Source: Druceiella hillmani
Taxonomy: Eukaryota; Arthropoda; Insecta; Lepidoptera; Hepialidae
Length of the DNA: 64,000 nucleotides
Reading direction: 5' to 3'
Assembly: GCA_039881145.1 (NCBI GenBank)
Contig: JAYKKI010000008.1
Span: 32,160,501 to 32,224,500 of the forward strand
Shown: positions 1 to 11,436 of the stretch, one piece after another
Layout of the letters: the number at the start of each line of letters is the position of its first letter
How positions within the stretch are numbered: position 1 is the first letter of the stretch
Program-made: the position numbers and the translations under genes
The notes under the pieces: model-generated
What the model was told of the DNA's origin: nothing
Databases searched by the model: none
What the model saw: the letters and a program-made list of their open reading frames with translations, nothing else

Positions 1-1510
1 CAACGTGAAGCTAAATCATCTCTTTAATTCACTTATAAACTATATATTTACATAATCATTCATGTGTCTGTACATTTTGCTAGAACTTGGTTGAAGGTAA
101 CCAGAATCAGTATTTCAATACTCTCCTTTCTTCTGCCTTAACATTTTTCATCTCTAATATTACTTTCAGCTTTTCATGATTTGGCCACATCTGGTAGTGC
201 AAAATTTCAGTGAATGCAGTTACATACAAACGAGTACTGGAAAATGAATATACATACACAAATATTTATGTATAGACTATATATTTAATAAAACAATTTC
301 ATATCAGGAATGTGTATTTTTTATATTAATGAATATATTATTAAAGCCATTTTCCTGACATCTATCGGTTAAATTATATTGGAGTTATACATAAATATCT
401 ATACTATCATGCATCCTTCGTTACACTTTTCTTTCTACACTTCAAACTAATATTACAAAACAAGAATTTGGTAAAGTTTAGAGATTCTAAAATAAAATTT
501 AGTAACAGTAGAATCTATATGTAGCATTATCATTATTTTAAGTTTTTGTATTAATGCTACTGACGTAATCCTTTTTCGACTAGGTATATTAAATATAGGT
601 ACTTTCACAACGCTCATTACTACTCAGAAAAACTGTTATTATTATTACTTATTACTGTTAAAATGCATTTGTATGTGATGTAAAACGTATTGAGGTGCAT
701 GTGTCCAACGGTCTTTAGAAAATCACTGCTCTCATTGTGCTGTTTGTTGTGTTTATTTAAAAACTACATAGCTGGGAGCACGATTTCGTTCGCATGGAAT
801 TCAAAATAAGAAATGTTATTAGGCCAATATTACCAATATTTAATTTGCTAACAGTGCCATCTATCGTGAAATGTTATTACTAATGTATGACGGATATTGA
901 AGTCAAGAAAATGTTATGATTATCATTTACAATAATCGTTATATGAAAAAATATTCACAATGAATGAAAGATGGACGGATAAATATCGACACAACATAGA
1001 TTTAAAAAAAAAATCAACACATTCTATGCGCGTAAAATTTACAAATACCTCTAATAGGTGACATTAGCTGTACATTTATTTTGATAATATTATAAGTCAC
1101 ACAACAAGTTAAAATAATTTTAATATTTAAAAATAACATTAACCATAATCATAAAAATACCAAAATCCATTTAGTAGATTTCGCGTGATTGAAGAACAAA
1201 TTAACAGACAGAGAGACAAAAACTCTGAAAACAAATTTTCCGGCTTCTATTATCATTTTCCGGCTTCTATTAACTAAATTAATTACACTTTTTATAATAT
1301 TTTCCATATACAGAATTCATTCAGTTATAATTTTGTTATATGTATAGATAAGCTTCATTTTAAAAAGTAAAGAAAAACATCGGTGGAAAAATACATTTAT
1401 AAATTTTTTTTTCAGCAAAAAAATTTTAAAGGAAAATGGAGTGAAAATGACTAAAATACAAGAAAGCTAAAATGTGAGAAAATATGCGAGTATATGATGC
1501 TGAACTACAT
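1..1510. other. AT-rich non-coding sequence
   Basis: No gene is recognisable. The stretch is AT-rich with only short open frames. A small local duplication of a TTTCCGGCTTCTATTA motif lies at about 1238-1271, and text near 1170-1220 resembles the degenerate tails of old insect interspersed repeats. It is probably intronic or 3' to the minus-strand FN3 gene. Confidence 0.5.
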
Positions 1511-2226
1511 TTAACCCGGCATCATGTGGGATGGGCCAAAATTACCCGCCATGTTTTAAATTGTTTGTGGTTTTACAACTACGCGTCCGACGTTGCTGTT
1601 CTTCTCAGTACCTGGAACCGTTGACCTTCTCTAAACGTTTTTAATTTGAAATAAGTTGGACGGGATCGTGCTGTGAGTTTCATATGCCGGAAGGTGAAAA
1701 AGGTAAATATGACCCATCCCCGTAATCAGTGTAGCTATTTTCCGCCATTTTACCCAAGTGTAATTTTCTTACTTATCTTAGCATTTAATGGTGTTTTTTT
1801 AAATATATTTGGTGTATCTGACACTATGTCTAGTTGCCAATGACTATTCCCTTGATATTTATGTGAAAATTTTTACATTTTTGTTCTATCTATTATATGT
1901 TTTTTTTGTTGCACTAAAATATATTTATTTTCATTTTATTTATATGTTGTTGCTAGTTCAAATAAAGATGGACCGAGAGGAAAGAGAACACCAGCGTATG
2001 TCGCCAATCCTCCAATAATCTGATTCGGATGTCATATTGTCTGATCAGGAGTCAACTGAAGAACACGATAATGTCAGTGAGCGTAGTTAGGCCAGTGACA
2101 TAGAACAAAATACATCGGATAGTGACGACAATACACCGCTGTCCGTTGTTAGGTGTCAACTACGATCAGGAACGGCTTACTCGCTGCCGCTACAGGAGAA
2201 TGCTTCATCACAATTAGAATCTGAAT
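1511..2226 (+). mobile_element. piggyBac-like element, 5' end and transposase N-terminus (relic)
   Basis: A TTAA at 1511-1514 is followed directly by CCCGGCATCATGTGGG, which has the form of a piggyBac-superfamily terminus (TTAA target, CCCGGC... end). About 450 bp downstream an ATG at 1969 opens a frame rich in Asp, Glu and Ser (SDSDVILSDQESTEE, later LESESED), like the acidic N-terminus of piggyBac-type transposases. The frame has in-frame stops near 2017 and 2089. The catalytic core and the right end are absent. At about 2227 the sequence passes into a different dispersed repeat, so the element is truncated by insertion or rearrangement. The superfamily assignment rests on the terminus plus N-terminal composition only. 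Confidence 0.55.
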
Positions 2227-2330
2227 CTGAAGATGTTGTAATACAACGAAACCTAGGTCGTGGTAAAGAACTTAAAGAAAGTAAAAATAATACTACATCA
2301 CGTAGTTTCATTTATTGTGTACTTTAATAC
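2227..2330 (+). repeat. Hammerhead-type dispersed repeat, copy 1 (ribozyme core kept, stem I lost)
   Basis: The copy contains CTGAAGA (2227-2233), a perfect 5-bp hairpin with a 3-nt loop (2235-2247), GAAA (2248-2251), CCTAGG and GTC then GTGG (2258-2263), followed by the body shared with the other family members (GGTAAAGAACTTAAAG ... CATCACGTAGTTTCATT). The five bases before CTGAAGA do not pair with GTGGT, so stem I is degraded and self-cleavage is unlikely here. The repeat is read through in frame with the piggyBac-like acidic segment upstream, giving a short chimeric open frame that ends near 2328. Confidence 0.6.
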
Positions 2331-2639
2331 TGTTAAAATTTCCTAATGTACTTTATACTGTTATACTATTAAAATAATCACAATTAATAAAACTGTGAAA
2401 AATGAAATTATTAATATTTTGCCCATTACTTGAAATGGCGAACTCCAATCTGAGTTGAAAACACTGGTAAAAGCTATTACCATCGTTTTCGAGAGTAATC
2501 TTAACGAAAATCAGTCAACATCTTATATAATTCTGAGAGAGTAATGTTCACGTAACTTACCACTCCACCCAGATCGAGCAGATTTAATGGAAAACAATAA
2601 TTTATTGTTATAGATTTCTTAAAAATTATCCAAACTCAC
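2331..2639. other. Intron sequence downstream of FN3 exon
   Basis: AT-rich sequence with no recognisable coding content. On the minus strand it begins with the GTGAGT donor of the exon at 2640-2841. Confidence 0.5.
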
Positions 2640-2841
2640 ATCCTTTAGTAGGCACGATGATGCTTTTCCCAATAGACTGTGAATCGGCTAGGTCGTCTGG
2701 CGCGAGTTGTAGCGGCCGCACCTCGAAGGTGTAAGTGGTGGCCATGCGCAGGCCGCCTATGCGGGCGGTGAAGGCGCCACCGGAACGCCCGCGCCGCGCG
2801 CTCCCTGCCTTCGACTTGTCGTCAGTTGGATATTCGATTAC
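2640..2841 (-). CDS. Exon encoding C-terminal half of a fibronectin type III domain (partial gene)
   Basis: A GC-rich exon in AT-rich surroundings. On the minus strand it is preceded by an AG acceptor (ACGGCAG) and followed by a consensus-like GTGAGT donor. It is 202 nt long: 67 codons in phase 0 plus one base. The product begins VIEYPTDDKSKAG, continues through a Ser/Gly/Arg-rich loop, then FTARIGGLRMATTYTFEVRP, and ends KSIIVPTKG. The 'GL...TTYTFEVRP' stretch is the typical F-strand signature of FN3 domains (Leu, Tyr and alternating hydrophobics). FN3 domains are usually extracellular binding modules of receptors and adhesion proteins. The upstream exon at 13471-13640 ends in phase 0 and supplies the first half of the same domain. 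The specific protein is not recognised. The next exon must lie below position 1 or was missed. Confidence 0.75.
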
Positions 2842-4985
2842 CTGCCGTTTGTAAATTAATCCTTATGTACAATCAATCAATGGCAAGTCCGATTTTCACA
2901 TCAAAACCACAATATTGTCTTTTTGTTCATTTATTTATTACATCTAAAATTTTGCGGTCATTTGGCGAACTAAAATCAACCCAAGAAATGAAAAAAAAAT
3001 AATTTCGAAGAAGACAGCAATAAATTGTGAATAACTAATATAAAATAAAAATTAACAAGTAATTGCACCAATGATAAATGAATTTAAAGGAGCACAGTAG
3101 CAATTGTACGGCAACCTTCAACATAGAACTGCGACCTATTAATAACGTTTATTTAATTAGAAACAGATGGCGTTAATTTCTCTCAAAGTTTTTCCTTTTT
3201 GTGATAAGAACATGGTGCAAACAATTTCGGATAGATGGCACTAGTTTGTTACGATTTATGTATTTTATTTTTTTTGCAGTAGAACATAACAAATAAAAAA
3301 AATAAATCATTAAACTGTGTAATTCTACAGTATTCATGAAGTAAATAATGGAAGTTTATAATTTATTATAAATTGAACTATACGATTTGTTTCGAGTAAG
3401 GTTGGAAAATTGTTCTCACGCCGTTCAGATGAATGTCTATTAATATGTTGAGAAAAATACGTATGTAACATCGTATTCTGATATACATACACATACTGAC
3501 ACCCCTGGGATGAGCGAGCCTCAAGCGTCTATTTATATACATGTGGCCCATTTATAAAACAATATGGCAGTCTTTGATAATTCCTTGCTCAAATTTAAAG
3601 AATGGAACTCCAATGAGAGCTAAATGTGAATGCTGTTTGTATCGACGATGCTCTCATTGCTTCACCACATTGCGCGACATATCGGTATACACCCTCAATA
3701 TTCTACCTTTCTGGATTCTTAACAATCATGTCAGTCATTTTCCCCTAGCAGCGTACGATTATTATCGTTGAAATAGGATTCGTATATCGTCATTTCTTTT
3801 CCTATTTTATATATAATGTTACATTTAGTAGTCTATTCGATGTTAAACTTAATAGTCTAAAGTCTTAAATATGTCTTTAATAGTCTAAAGTATTAATTAT
3901 GTTTTTCGAACGTAAATTCCATTTCGTGTGAGAGGAACCCTGGCTAGATATTTTTTAACCTAGTGTATACATCGAGTGTCTGTGTGTAAACCACTATCTG
4001 CGCTTGCGACATTTATTGCGACGCTTGGATTAGTGTCGTGACACCGAAATCGCCTAATGTGTGAACGGCCAAACATTAGTATTAGACAGTTGGGCCACAA
4101 TTAGTGCCGTAGTCTATACGGGTCTTAGGTACTTTGACAGGCCAGCAGTCTCACCATTTAGCGTTACAATTTGAACTTGCGAAGTACCCTATTGAATAAA
4201 AATACTAAAAACTTGATATCGGTGCTTTCCTTTTGAAACACTCAACCTTTTATTTTTATACGGAAAGATCCTTACTAATGTTTAACAAATGTTTGATAAA
4301 AACATGATTCCTTCCTTAAAATGGGAAAAACGAAATACATTTTTTTTTACTTTCGTCAACAAATGACGAGACTAAACCATAAATACATTTTAAAATAAAT
4401 TAAATATCTTCGATCAGACACATAAATCCTCAACTAACATATACAAAAAGTATTTTGATTATAAGTATCATTCGTCAAAAATTAATATAATTTGATAGAA
4501 TCGAAACGGTATTGTAGCGAATAACATAATAGTTAAATCGTCTGGCGAAAAAACAATCAGAGTATTTCCATGATATTGAAATTTTCCAAAATTAATCTCG
4601 ATTAGTCACACAAACCGTAGCAGTAATGACAACAATAAAAACCGTATTTTTACGACATGCCCGCAGCTGTATTGTAAAAATACGGCGGTAGACGTAAAAA
4701 AATAATTTAAGTACAGATTTTAACAGAACCGATTTTAATTGAATACAATAAATATAATTTATGTATAAAAGTAAAAAGCCCGAAACTTATTCGTTTCGGA
4801 CCGAAAAAGTTTTTCTTGAATCTTTTTAAAACTCCGCTTCATACTTTAAAGGAGTATTCCTCGATAAATGTACGGTTTTCCGAATCCGGAAATATAGCAT
4901 TTACTACCGAAACCAAACAGAAACTCACTTCATTTTACAAGCCTTTAATACGCATAGCATACTTACGTACGTATACGTATATACA
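2842..4985. other. Intronic sequence, nothing recognised
   Basis: AT-rich. A 76-codon plus-strand frame at 3541-3771 has two CxxC-like pairs (CECCLYRRCSHC) but no support from splice sites, composition or family resemblance, so it is not called. Confidence 0.4.
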
Positions 4986-4987
4986 CT

Positions 4988-5510
4988 CACACCAGTGGCG
5001 TAACAATAGGGTGGCAAGGCTGTTCGATATCGCTTCAAAAGACGTATTGTGAGCAATACTGGTTATTCACGTCACAGTTACAAAATATTTGGATTGACGG
5101 ATATAGAAACTGGAAACATATTGTGGAGGCTTTAAAAAATATGAAACCTCTAAAACCCATTTATACTCACCTTTTACGCTGCGTCTGGTATACGAACAAT
5201 GGCGGATATATGGTACTCTAGATGAAGAACAAGAGTCCACACCTAAAAGAAAGAAAATCCTTTTTGGCGTCAAGTACTGAAAAGACTCTCTGATGTAATT
5301 GTGACCCTGTCAATAAGTAATTTAACTCTCCGTGAACACATAGAAAAATAGACAGTAACGAATCAAGTGGCAATTATCTAAATATTATTGAGTTATTAAT
5401 GAAATATGATCCTGTTTTACAAATGTTATTAAACACACTAAAAAAGTCCAAAAATACAAAATGAACTTATTGCTCTCTTTCAAAAAAGTGAGGTTTCCTT
5501 AGGGTTTGTT
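4988..5510 (+). pseudogene. hAT transposase relic (TTF zinc finger / DUF4371-type, N-terminal part)
   Basis: The relic starts near a CAGTGGCGTAAC sequence at about 4995, a common hAT terminal inverted repeat form. Translating across frameshifts gives 'YCEQYWLFTSQLQNIWIDGYRNWKHI', matching the end of the TTF-type zinc finger (YC..CWLF...W..GY..W) of ZMYM1-like hAT transposases. Then come 'VKRLSDVIVTL' and 'NYLNIIELLMKYDPVLQMLL', matching the helical stretch seen in the larger hAT at 8550-11428 ('NYLGCLELISEFDPEI'). The catalytic RNase H part and the hATC domain are missing. There are several frame changes, and no matching right terminus was seen. It is a dead fragment. Confidence 0.6.
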
Positions 5511-5879
5511 TAAATAAAAAAAATCAATTATTTTTGGGCGTGGATTGCTTCATAGTAAACTTAAATAATATTACCATTCAAATATTTAATCTTCAAGCTT
5601 GCCGGACTTTACTTTGCATGGAATTTCGTATTCATTTTAAAATTTTATAGAAAAGTGATTAATACTAACACCAGGTAAGTGAATTTTTACTAATAACCAC
5701 CTAGCATATAATATCTAATAACAATATAATGTTCTTTTCTCATTTAATAAAGAAAGTAAAATTATTTATGCTACATTAAACAAGAAAATGTATTTTACAA
5801 ATGGAATATTAATTAGAAATATTATCTACTGCCGCTAAGTAATTACGTATGTTGCGTATGTATGTAAATATTAATATGT

Positions 5880-7780
5880 GTGTTTTCCTTGCAGAAAAAT
5901 GGCAAAAAGTTCATGAAAGAAATTACAGGGTAGGACAATACAGAAACTATTCTCAAAAGAAAATGCCAGATATTGCCACTGAAATAGTAAATAAAAAATA
6001 AATGTCTTCTACCAAAGCTACAAAACACTCTAATATTCTTCGGCGCATGACTGAAAATAAAGTTAAACACTTGGATCTGGAGTGTTTGGACGGTCAGTTG
6101 CGACTAACTAATGAAGAGGAAGCACAGACTATTAACGTACTTATTGCTGGTGGCGACAATGGTTCACCTTGAAAATAGTGAGATATTGGGTGTCCGATCT
6201 TTGAGTCTGTGAAAAACAAACATCGAAACTACCTTTTAATTATAAAGGAGGGACAAAGGTGAGTTAACAATTTCTGAACGCGCCATAAATCTTCCTTAAC
6301 TACCCGATCTAAGCAGAATATAAAAATATCACGCGCGTGTTTCGTAAGTGACAATTTAATTATTTTGATAATTTGAAAGAAACTTTAAGAGTTTTCCCAA
6401 CTTCTAACGTAATAAATTACGACGAAACCAATTCAGGAGGTAATCATGGAGCTTTAAAATGTATATTTAAAAAGAAAATAAGAAATCCGGAAAGAAAATA
6501 AGAAAGAAATTACTGTGACAAGTCGGAACATTGTGGAAAATAAGGCGAGAAAATGAACCTAGGTTGCTGTTACAATAACGTTAAAAGTAAATGGTTTGAC
6601 TCTTGTAATTTTACGACTTTTTTAAAACCATAATAATCCCATAGGCTCAAAACGTGCCTGGCAAAAGAGTAGTCACAGGAGATAATTTATTTAGACACTT
6701 TAACTTCAACAAAGTAAAACCATGTCAGGAACATAAGGTTAAATTGATATTTTACCACCTAACTCAACACATATCACGCAACCACTCGATGTTGCATATT
6801 TTGCTTATGTGAAAAAGTAGCATAATATTCTGATTAAATATAAAATCCACAGGAGAGTACGATAAACAAATCTCATTTTACGCGTCTACTGAATCAATTA
6901 ATTGAAACATTAAAAGTGAATCAAAAAGAAATGTTCAAAAATGAATTCAAAACCATCGGTAGCTTTCCTTTCAATTCATATGAAGTTTTTAAAAAGTTAC
7001 TAGATTAGAAATATGAATTTAAATATCATCTACATTGTTAAAAAAATTGTTTACAGAAAATCGCATGCCTAATCCGATAACTAAGCTCAGAAATGAAAAA
7101 AAAATATGCATAGAGTCAGATACATCAGTTTCCATATCAGATCTACAAACATCAAAAATATATCGGGTAAAGAAAAAAATAACACGACCTGTTAAGGAGA
7201 AAACAGAAGGCATAAAAAAATAACTGTTCCATCAGATTTAAAAAGTTTAATAACTTACAGTTAAGCAACGTGATCTCCGTTGGCAAATATCTAAATATAT
7301 TTTTGTCTAAAATTGTCAAAGGTGAAGAACAATTGATGGAATAAAAAACACAGATAACAGTAATATCATAAGACCAACAATATTGCTTCTCAATACGTTA
7401 TTTTTTTCTACACACAGGTCACAAATAAATATTTAAATACAGAATGTGACTCCGTAAACACTTTATCGGCTATTTGTTTAATAAAAAGACCAAAATTTCT
7501 GGCTTTTAATGCCAGAACTGGCAAAAAAATAAAATGCATGTCTTTGAAAGCGATTATAATAGATTCAGGAGATTATTCTCTGAGGGGTTCAACTGAAAGG
7601 GAAGATTTTATAAGCATAGATTATTCAAGTATTGAAAGCGAGAAAGAAATAGAAACAGAAAAAAAGGAAAAGTGTCAGTGAAATTGAGGTTTACAAAATT
7701 GCAGACTGATATAGGGTCTTATGTTATAGTTACGGTCTTACGTCATAGAAAATTATTTTGAGAATCGAATAATATATCTT
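5880..7780 (+). pseudogene. pogo/Tigger-like (Tc1/mariner superfamily) transposase relic
   Basis: A decayed transposase in order along the plus strand. The N-terminus has a Psq-type helix-turn-helix (5925-6060; 'RNYSQKKMPDIATEIVNKK', one stop, 'TKATKHSNILRRMTENKVK'). A DDE_1 domain follows, with remnants of all three acidic positions: 'NYDETN' (Asp codon 6421-6423), 'GDNLFRHF' (Asp codon 6681-6683) and 'THITQPLDVAYF' (Asp codon 6788-6790). A C-terminal 'GSFPFNSYEVFKKLLD' motif (about 6955-7005) is typical of this family. A tail near 7690-7760 ('IGSYVIVTV...') resembles the end of longer jerky-like proteins. Frameshifts and stops are frequent. Terminal repeats were not identified, so the bounds are approximate. 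Normal function would be cut-and-paste transposition; this copy cannot work. Confidence 0.7.
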
Positions 7781-7784
7781 TCAT

Positions 7785-8541
7785 CGCGACCTTTCCGAGA
7801 CCCAAAAGAGATTGTTTCTTTTTTTGGCCTTCTTTCGAAGACTCAAGCTTAATATTAGAAGCATATAATGTACAAGTTTAGTAGTATGTTTATTGTAGTC
7901 CACACTAAGAATGTAAAGGATTTTTAAACTTCAAAGGCGTTTTATAATAAATATAAAGTAATGTGATATTAGTTAATTGTCAAAATTCATACAAAATGGT
8001 TTCGTTTTATTTCGTAAATTAATAGAAAAACTCACTAAATGTTTCATAATAAAAAATTATACAGATAGAAAAGATAAAAAAAAATGAAAAAGTGATGACT
8101 GATTTTTCCTCAATCTTTCACAAATGCTGTTAAATACTGTTAACGTATTATCTACGTTTATCTATTATCATCAATAAATAAGGAGTCGATTAATAATATT
8201 TTTTTTGTTTTCCACTTCCATAAAGAAGTTTTCCCTAATCTCTCAACAAATAAATTTTGTTTTAATTATAACTAATGATGACGAGTAAAACTAAATTTGT
8301 TATTAATCATGAAAATTGCTTGTAATTTTCAATCAATAATCATTATTAAAGGGTTTAATCATTAGTTTTTAATTATTAGTCAACATCAACAAATGGCCAG
8401 CACTGTGCTAAACATTAATTTCCTAGTGCCCGGATTAATATATTACAAAATTCGTATTTGTGTTAATAATATTTGCGCTAAAAAATATCAACATAAGATT
8501 ATTATTAACATTTAAATATGTATGAAAGTAACTGGTGGTGA
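7785..8541. other. Intronic AT-rich sequence
   Basis: No gene or clear repeat recognised between the pogo-like relic and the hAT element. Confidence 0.4.
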
Positions 8542-8549
8542 TGTCTAAG
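8542..8549. repeat. 8-bp target site duplication, left copy
   Basis: TGTCTAAG, identical to 11429-11436 at the other end of the hAT element. Eight bases is the standard hAT duplication length. Confidence 0.8.
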
Positions 8550-11428
8550 CAATACCGTCTTTACACGGGGCTGTACACGGGGCCAGTGCCCAGGGCCCCC
8601 ATCCTCAGAGGGCCCCGAAGGACCGACAATTTCTCTCACATTTAATCTCAAAATGTTTTGGTCGGGCGCATTACATTTTTCTCGTTACACGAACGTCGAT
8701 CATTTTCAGATTTATTCGAATCAATACATTTATATGAATCATTTGAGTGATTCGAACACCATTATAACTTGCCAGACATTTATTTGAGTTTATAATCTAG
8801 AGTCTATAATGTATATTTTCAAGTTACTTGATTGTTTATTCAGTTATTCGGTAATTTGAAAGTTTACAAAATGTAATAATATTTCCAAACGCATCCTACC
8901 TAATTTACTAAGCACACCATCTAGGGATCATCCATGCAAACCACTCCGATGCCAAAGTCAAGCGGCCATAAATAAATGTCGACTTTGCCTATGTTTGGGG
9001 AAATCCCCGGATGATGTATAAACTTTCAGCCGGACAGAAGTAACGTGATTTAATTTCGTTTAATATAATTTCGATAAGATTAATAGAAGTTTTGATTCGT
9101 TCATTTAAATATTATTTCATTATGTGGAAAAGAACATATTTAAGTGGTTCAGAAAAGTGAAAAAAGTTATAGCTCAAAAAGAAATCACGGAAAAACTTCC
9201 TAAGCTTACTTCTTCGACTTCTCCGAAACTTCTACAAGTTTTCCAGATTCAAGTGGTAAAACAAAAACTAGATACTTGACAAAAAATATTTTTACCCGTA
9301 AATTGACGAATGGTGAGTCTTTGGACAGAAAATGGCTCCTTTATTCCCCAGTAAAGAAATCTGTGTACTGGTATTACTGCCGTCTATTTAATACCACTAT
9401 TGGTACTGGACATAATTTGAGTTCTCCAAATGGATATAAGGATTGGACGCATATAAGTAACTTATTGATGAAGCATGAGAACAATTTGCAACACAGGCAA
9501 TCTGTGATGAATTATGTTACAAGAATGAAAACTACTGGACGAATTGATAGTGAGTTGTTGTCCCAATATAATAAAGAAATTAGCTATTGGAAAAATTACC
9601 TTAGGAGGATTGTTGCAGTAGTGAAATTTTTAGCTTCAAGAGGTCTTGCTTTTCGTGGTGATAATGAGACATTGGGATTGCAAAATATTGGGAATTACTT
9701 GGGTTGCTTAGAACTGATTAGTGAATTTGATCCTGAAATTGATGCTGATCACATACAAAACTGCGGAAATCGTGGAAAAGGAAGTATATCATATTTATTT
9801 GCAAATATTTGTAATGAATTCTTTAATTTAATGGGACAGCGAGTTTTAAAAACAGTTGTCAAAGAACTTAAATCAGCAAAATACTACACTATTAGCGTAG
9901 ATTCTACGCCGGGTCTGTCCCACGTTGATCAGCTCACTTTCATCGTTAGATACGTAAAAGACGAACAGCCTATTGAGAGATTTTTGCAATTTTGCCTATG
10001 GATGGACATAATACGCAATATATAGCAGATACCATTTTAAACTTTTTTGAAAGCCTTGAGATCCCCATAAAAGATTGCCGCGGGCAGATCTACAACAAAG
10101 CTTCAAATATGTCTGGAAAGTACTCTGATGTCTAGTCTAGAATAAAAGACATATGCGAATTAAGGTTCCATGTGCGGCGCATTTGCTAAATTTAGTGGGT
10201 GTTCAAGCTGTTGAGTGTATTACTGAAGCAGTAGCATTCTTTCAATTTGTACAAAAATTGTACAATTTTTTCTCAACTTCGACCAAACGATGGAAAATTT
10301 TGACAGAGCATTTAGGTGTAAATAGAGTCTTGAAGTCTCTTTCGGAAACCAGATGGTCCACACATGCCAATGCTATTAATGCTTTGCAAAATGGTTATTT
10401 AAATATTTCCGAAGCATTGTCCTTCATCGCAAGTGACATCAATCAATCAGGAGACATTAGAAACGAAGCCCAAAGCCTAGCAAAAAAAATGGAAAAGTTT
10501 GAGACTGCTCTTCTAACGGAAATATGGAATGATATTTTGGGAATTATGAATAAAACAAGTATGAGTTTACAGAATAGCACTATGACTATGGACGTTGTAA
10601 CAAAACTTTACGAATCTATGATGAATTATGTCAATAACACACGCAATAATTTTGATCAGTATGAAATGGCTGCTAAAGAAAGAAATCCAGATGCTGATTA
10701 CAAAGATAAATTTGAAAGAAAAAGAATTAGCAGCTTACGCCTCACTTTTTTAGGATCATTAGAGACTCTCCAGTTGAGATGCAATGGAAAGTTTCGTGTA
10801 GATACTTTCATTCCCATAATTGACCAAAGAATACAACGAATTTGCAGAATTTTATCATGAAGACATTAATGCATATGAGCTCAAAACAGAATGTTTTCAT
10901 TTAAGCCAATATTTAAAAAATATACCAAAGCAATCAGCGGATTTAAATATCTCAGTCTTACATAACTTAATAAAGTCTGATAAATTAGAAGAAACTTTTC
11001 CAAATGTTGAAGTTGCTACAAGAATATTCCTTTGCCTAATGGTTACCAATTGTAGTGGGGAGCGTTCATTTTCGCAGCTTAAGAGATTAAAAAATGAATT
11101 GCGAACAACAACGTTACAAGAACGACTAAGTAATTTGTCAATTATGAACATAGAAAGTGATATTCTTCAGAAAATTGAGTTTGAGGATTTAATAGGAGAT
11201 TTTGCTAAACAGAAATCTCGAAAGAAACTATTATCGTAATCATAATAAAAAACACAGCAGCATACTAATAGCATTAATGACATATTGTATTATAATAATA
11301 TATTTGATTACCCATAATAAAGCAGATTATAGTGAAAAAAAATTTGTATAGTTCGCTTTCTTTACATTCCAAAATGGCCCTAAATTCTTGTGTGCCCAAG
11401 GGCCCCAGCATAGTCTAAGACGGCCCTG
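8550..11428 (+). mobile_element. hAT-superfamily DNA transposon, 2.88 kb, full length but inactive
   Basis: The element is flanked by TGTCTAAG duplications. The right terminus, read inward, is CAGGGCCGTCTTAGAC; the left is CAATACCGTCTTTACAC, matching after a few changes (shared CCGTCTT). Both subterminal regions carry GGGCCC-rich sequence, for example 8590-8625 and 11390-11405. The interior is a decayed transposase related to ZMYM1-type hAT proteins. The clear duplication shows insertion by transposition into the FN3 intron; the frameshifts show that it is old. Confidence 0.85.
9122..11239 (+). pseudogene. hAT transposase (TTF zinc finger, DUF4371, hATC), frameshifted
   Basis: Recognisable from an ATG at 9122 ('MWKRTYLSGSEK', then stops). 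A long frame (9276-10025) gives the TTF-type zinc-finger remnant 'RKWLLYSP...YWYYCRLF', then helical sequence and the RNase H start 'YTISVDSTPGLSHVDQLTFIVRYV' (first catalytic Asp region). Near 9990 the frame shifts to 'MDGHNTQYIADTILNFFESLEI...CRGQIYNKASNMSGKYSDV', which ends at a TAG (10133-10135) where the family has Gln. A third frame (10153-10860) carries 'PCAAHLLNLVGV' and 'SETRWSTHANA'. A final shift near 10850 leads to the hATC dimerisation domain (10985-11160; 'ATRIFLCLMVTNCSGERSFSQLKRLKNELR'). With three frame changes and a nonsense codon it is inactive. In a living element this protein would bind the ends and excise the element. Confidence 0.85.
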
Positions 11429-11436
11429 TGTCTAAG
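11429..11436. repeat. 8-bp target site duplication, right copy
   Basis: TGTCTAAG immediately after the hAT right terminus; identical to 8542-8549. Confidence 0.8.

Noticed and set aside
3541..3771. Cys-rich short frame
   Set aside because: A CxxC-like pattern alone, no Met context, splice sites or family match.
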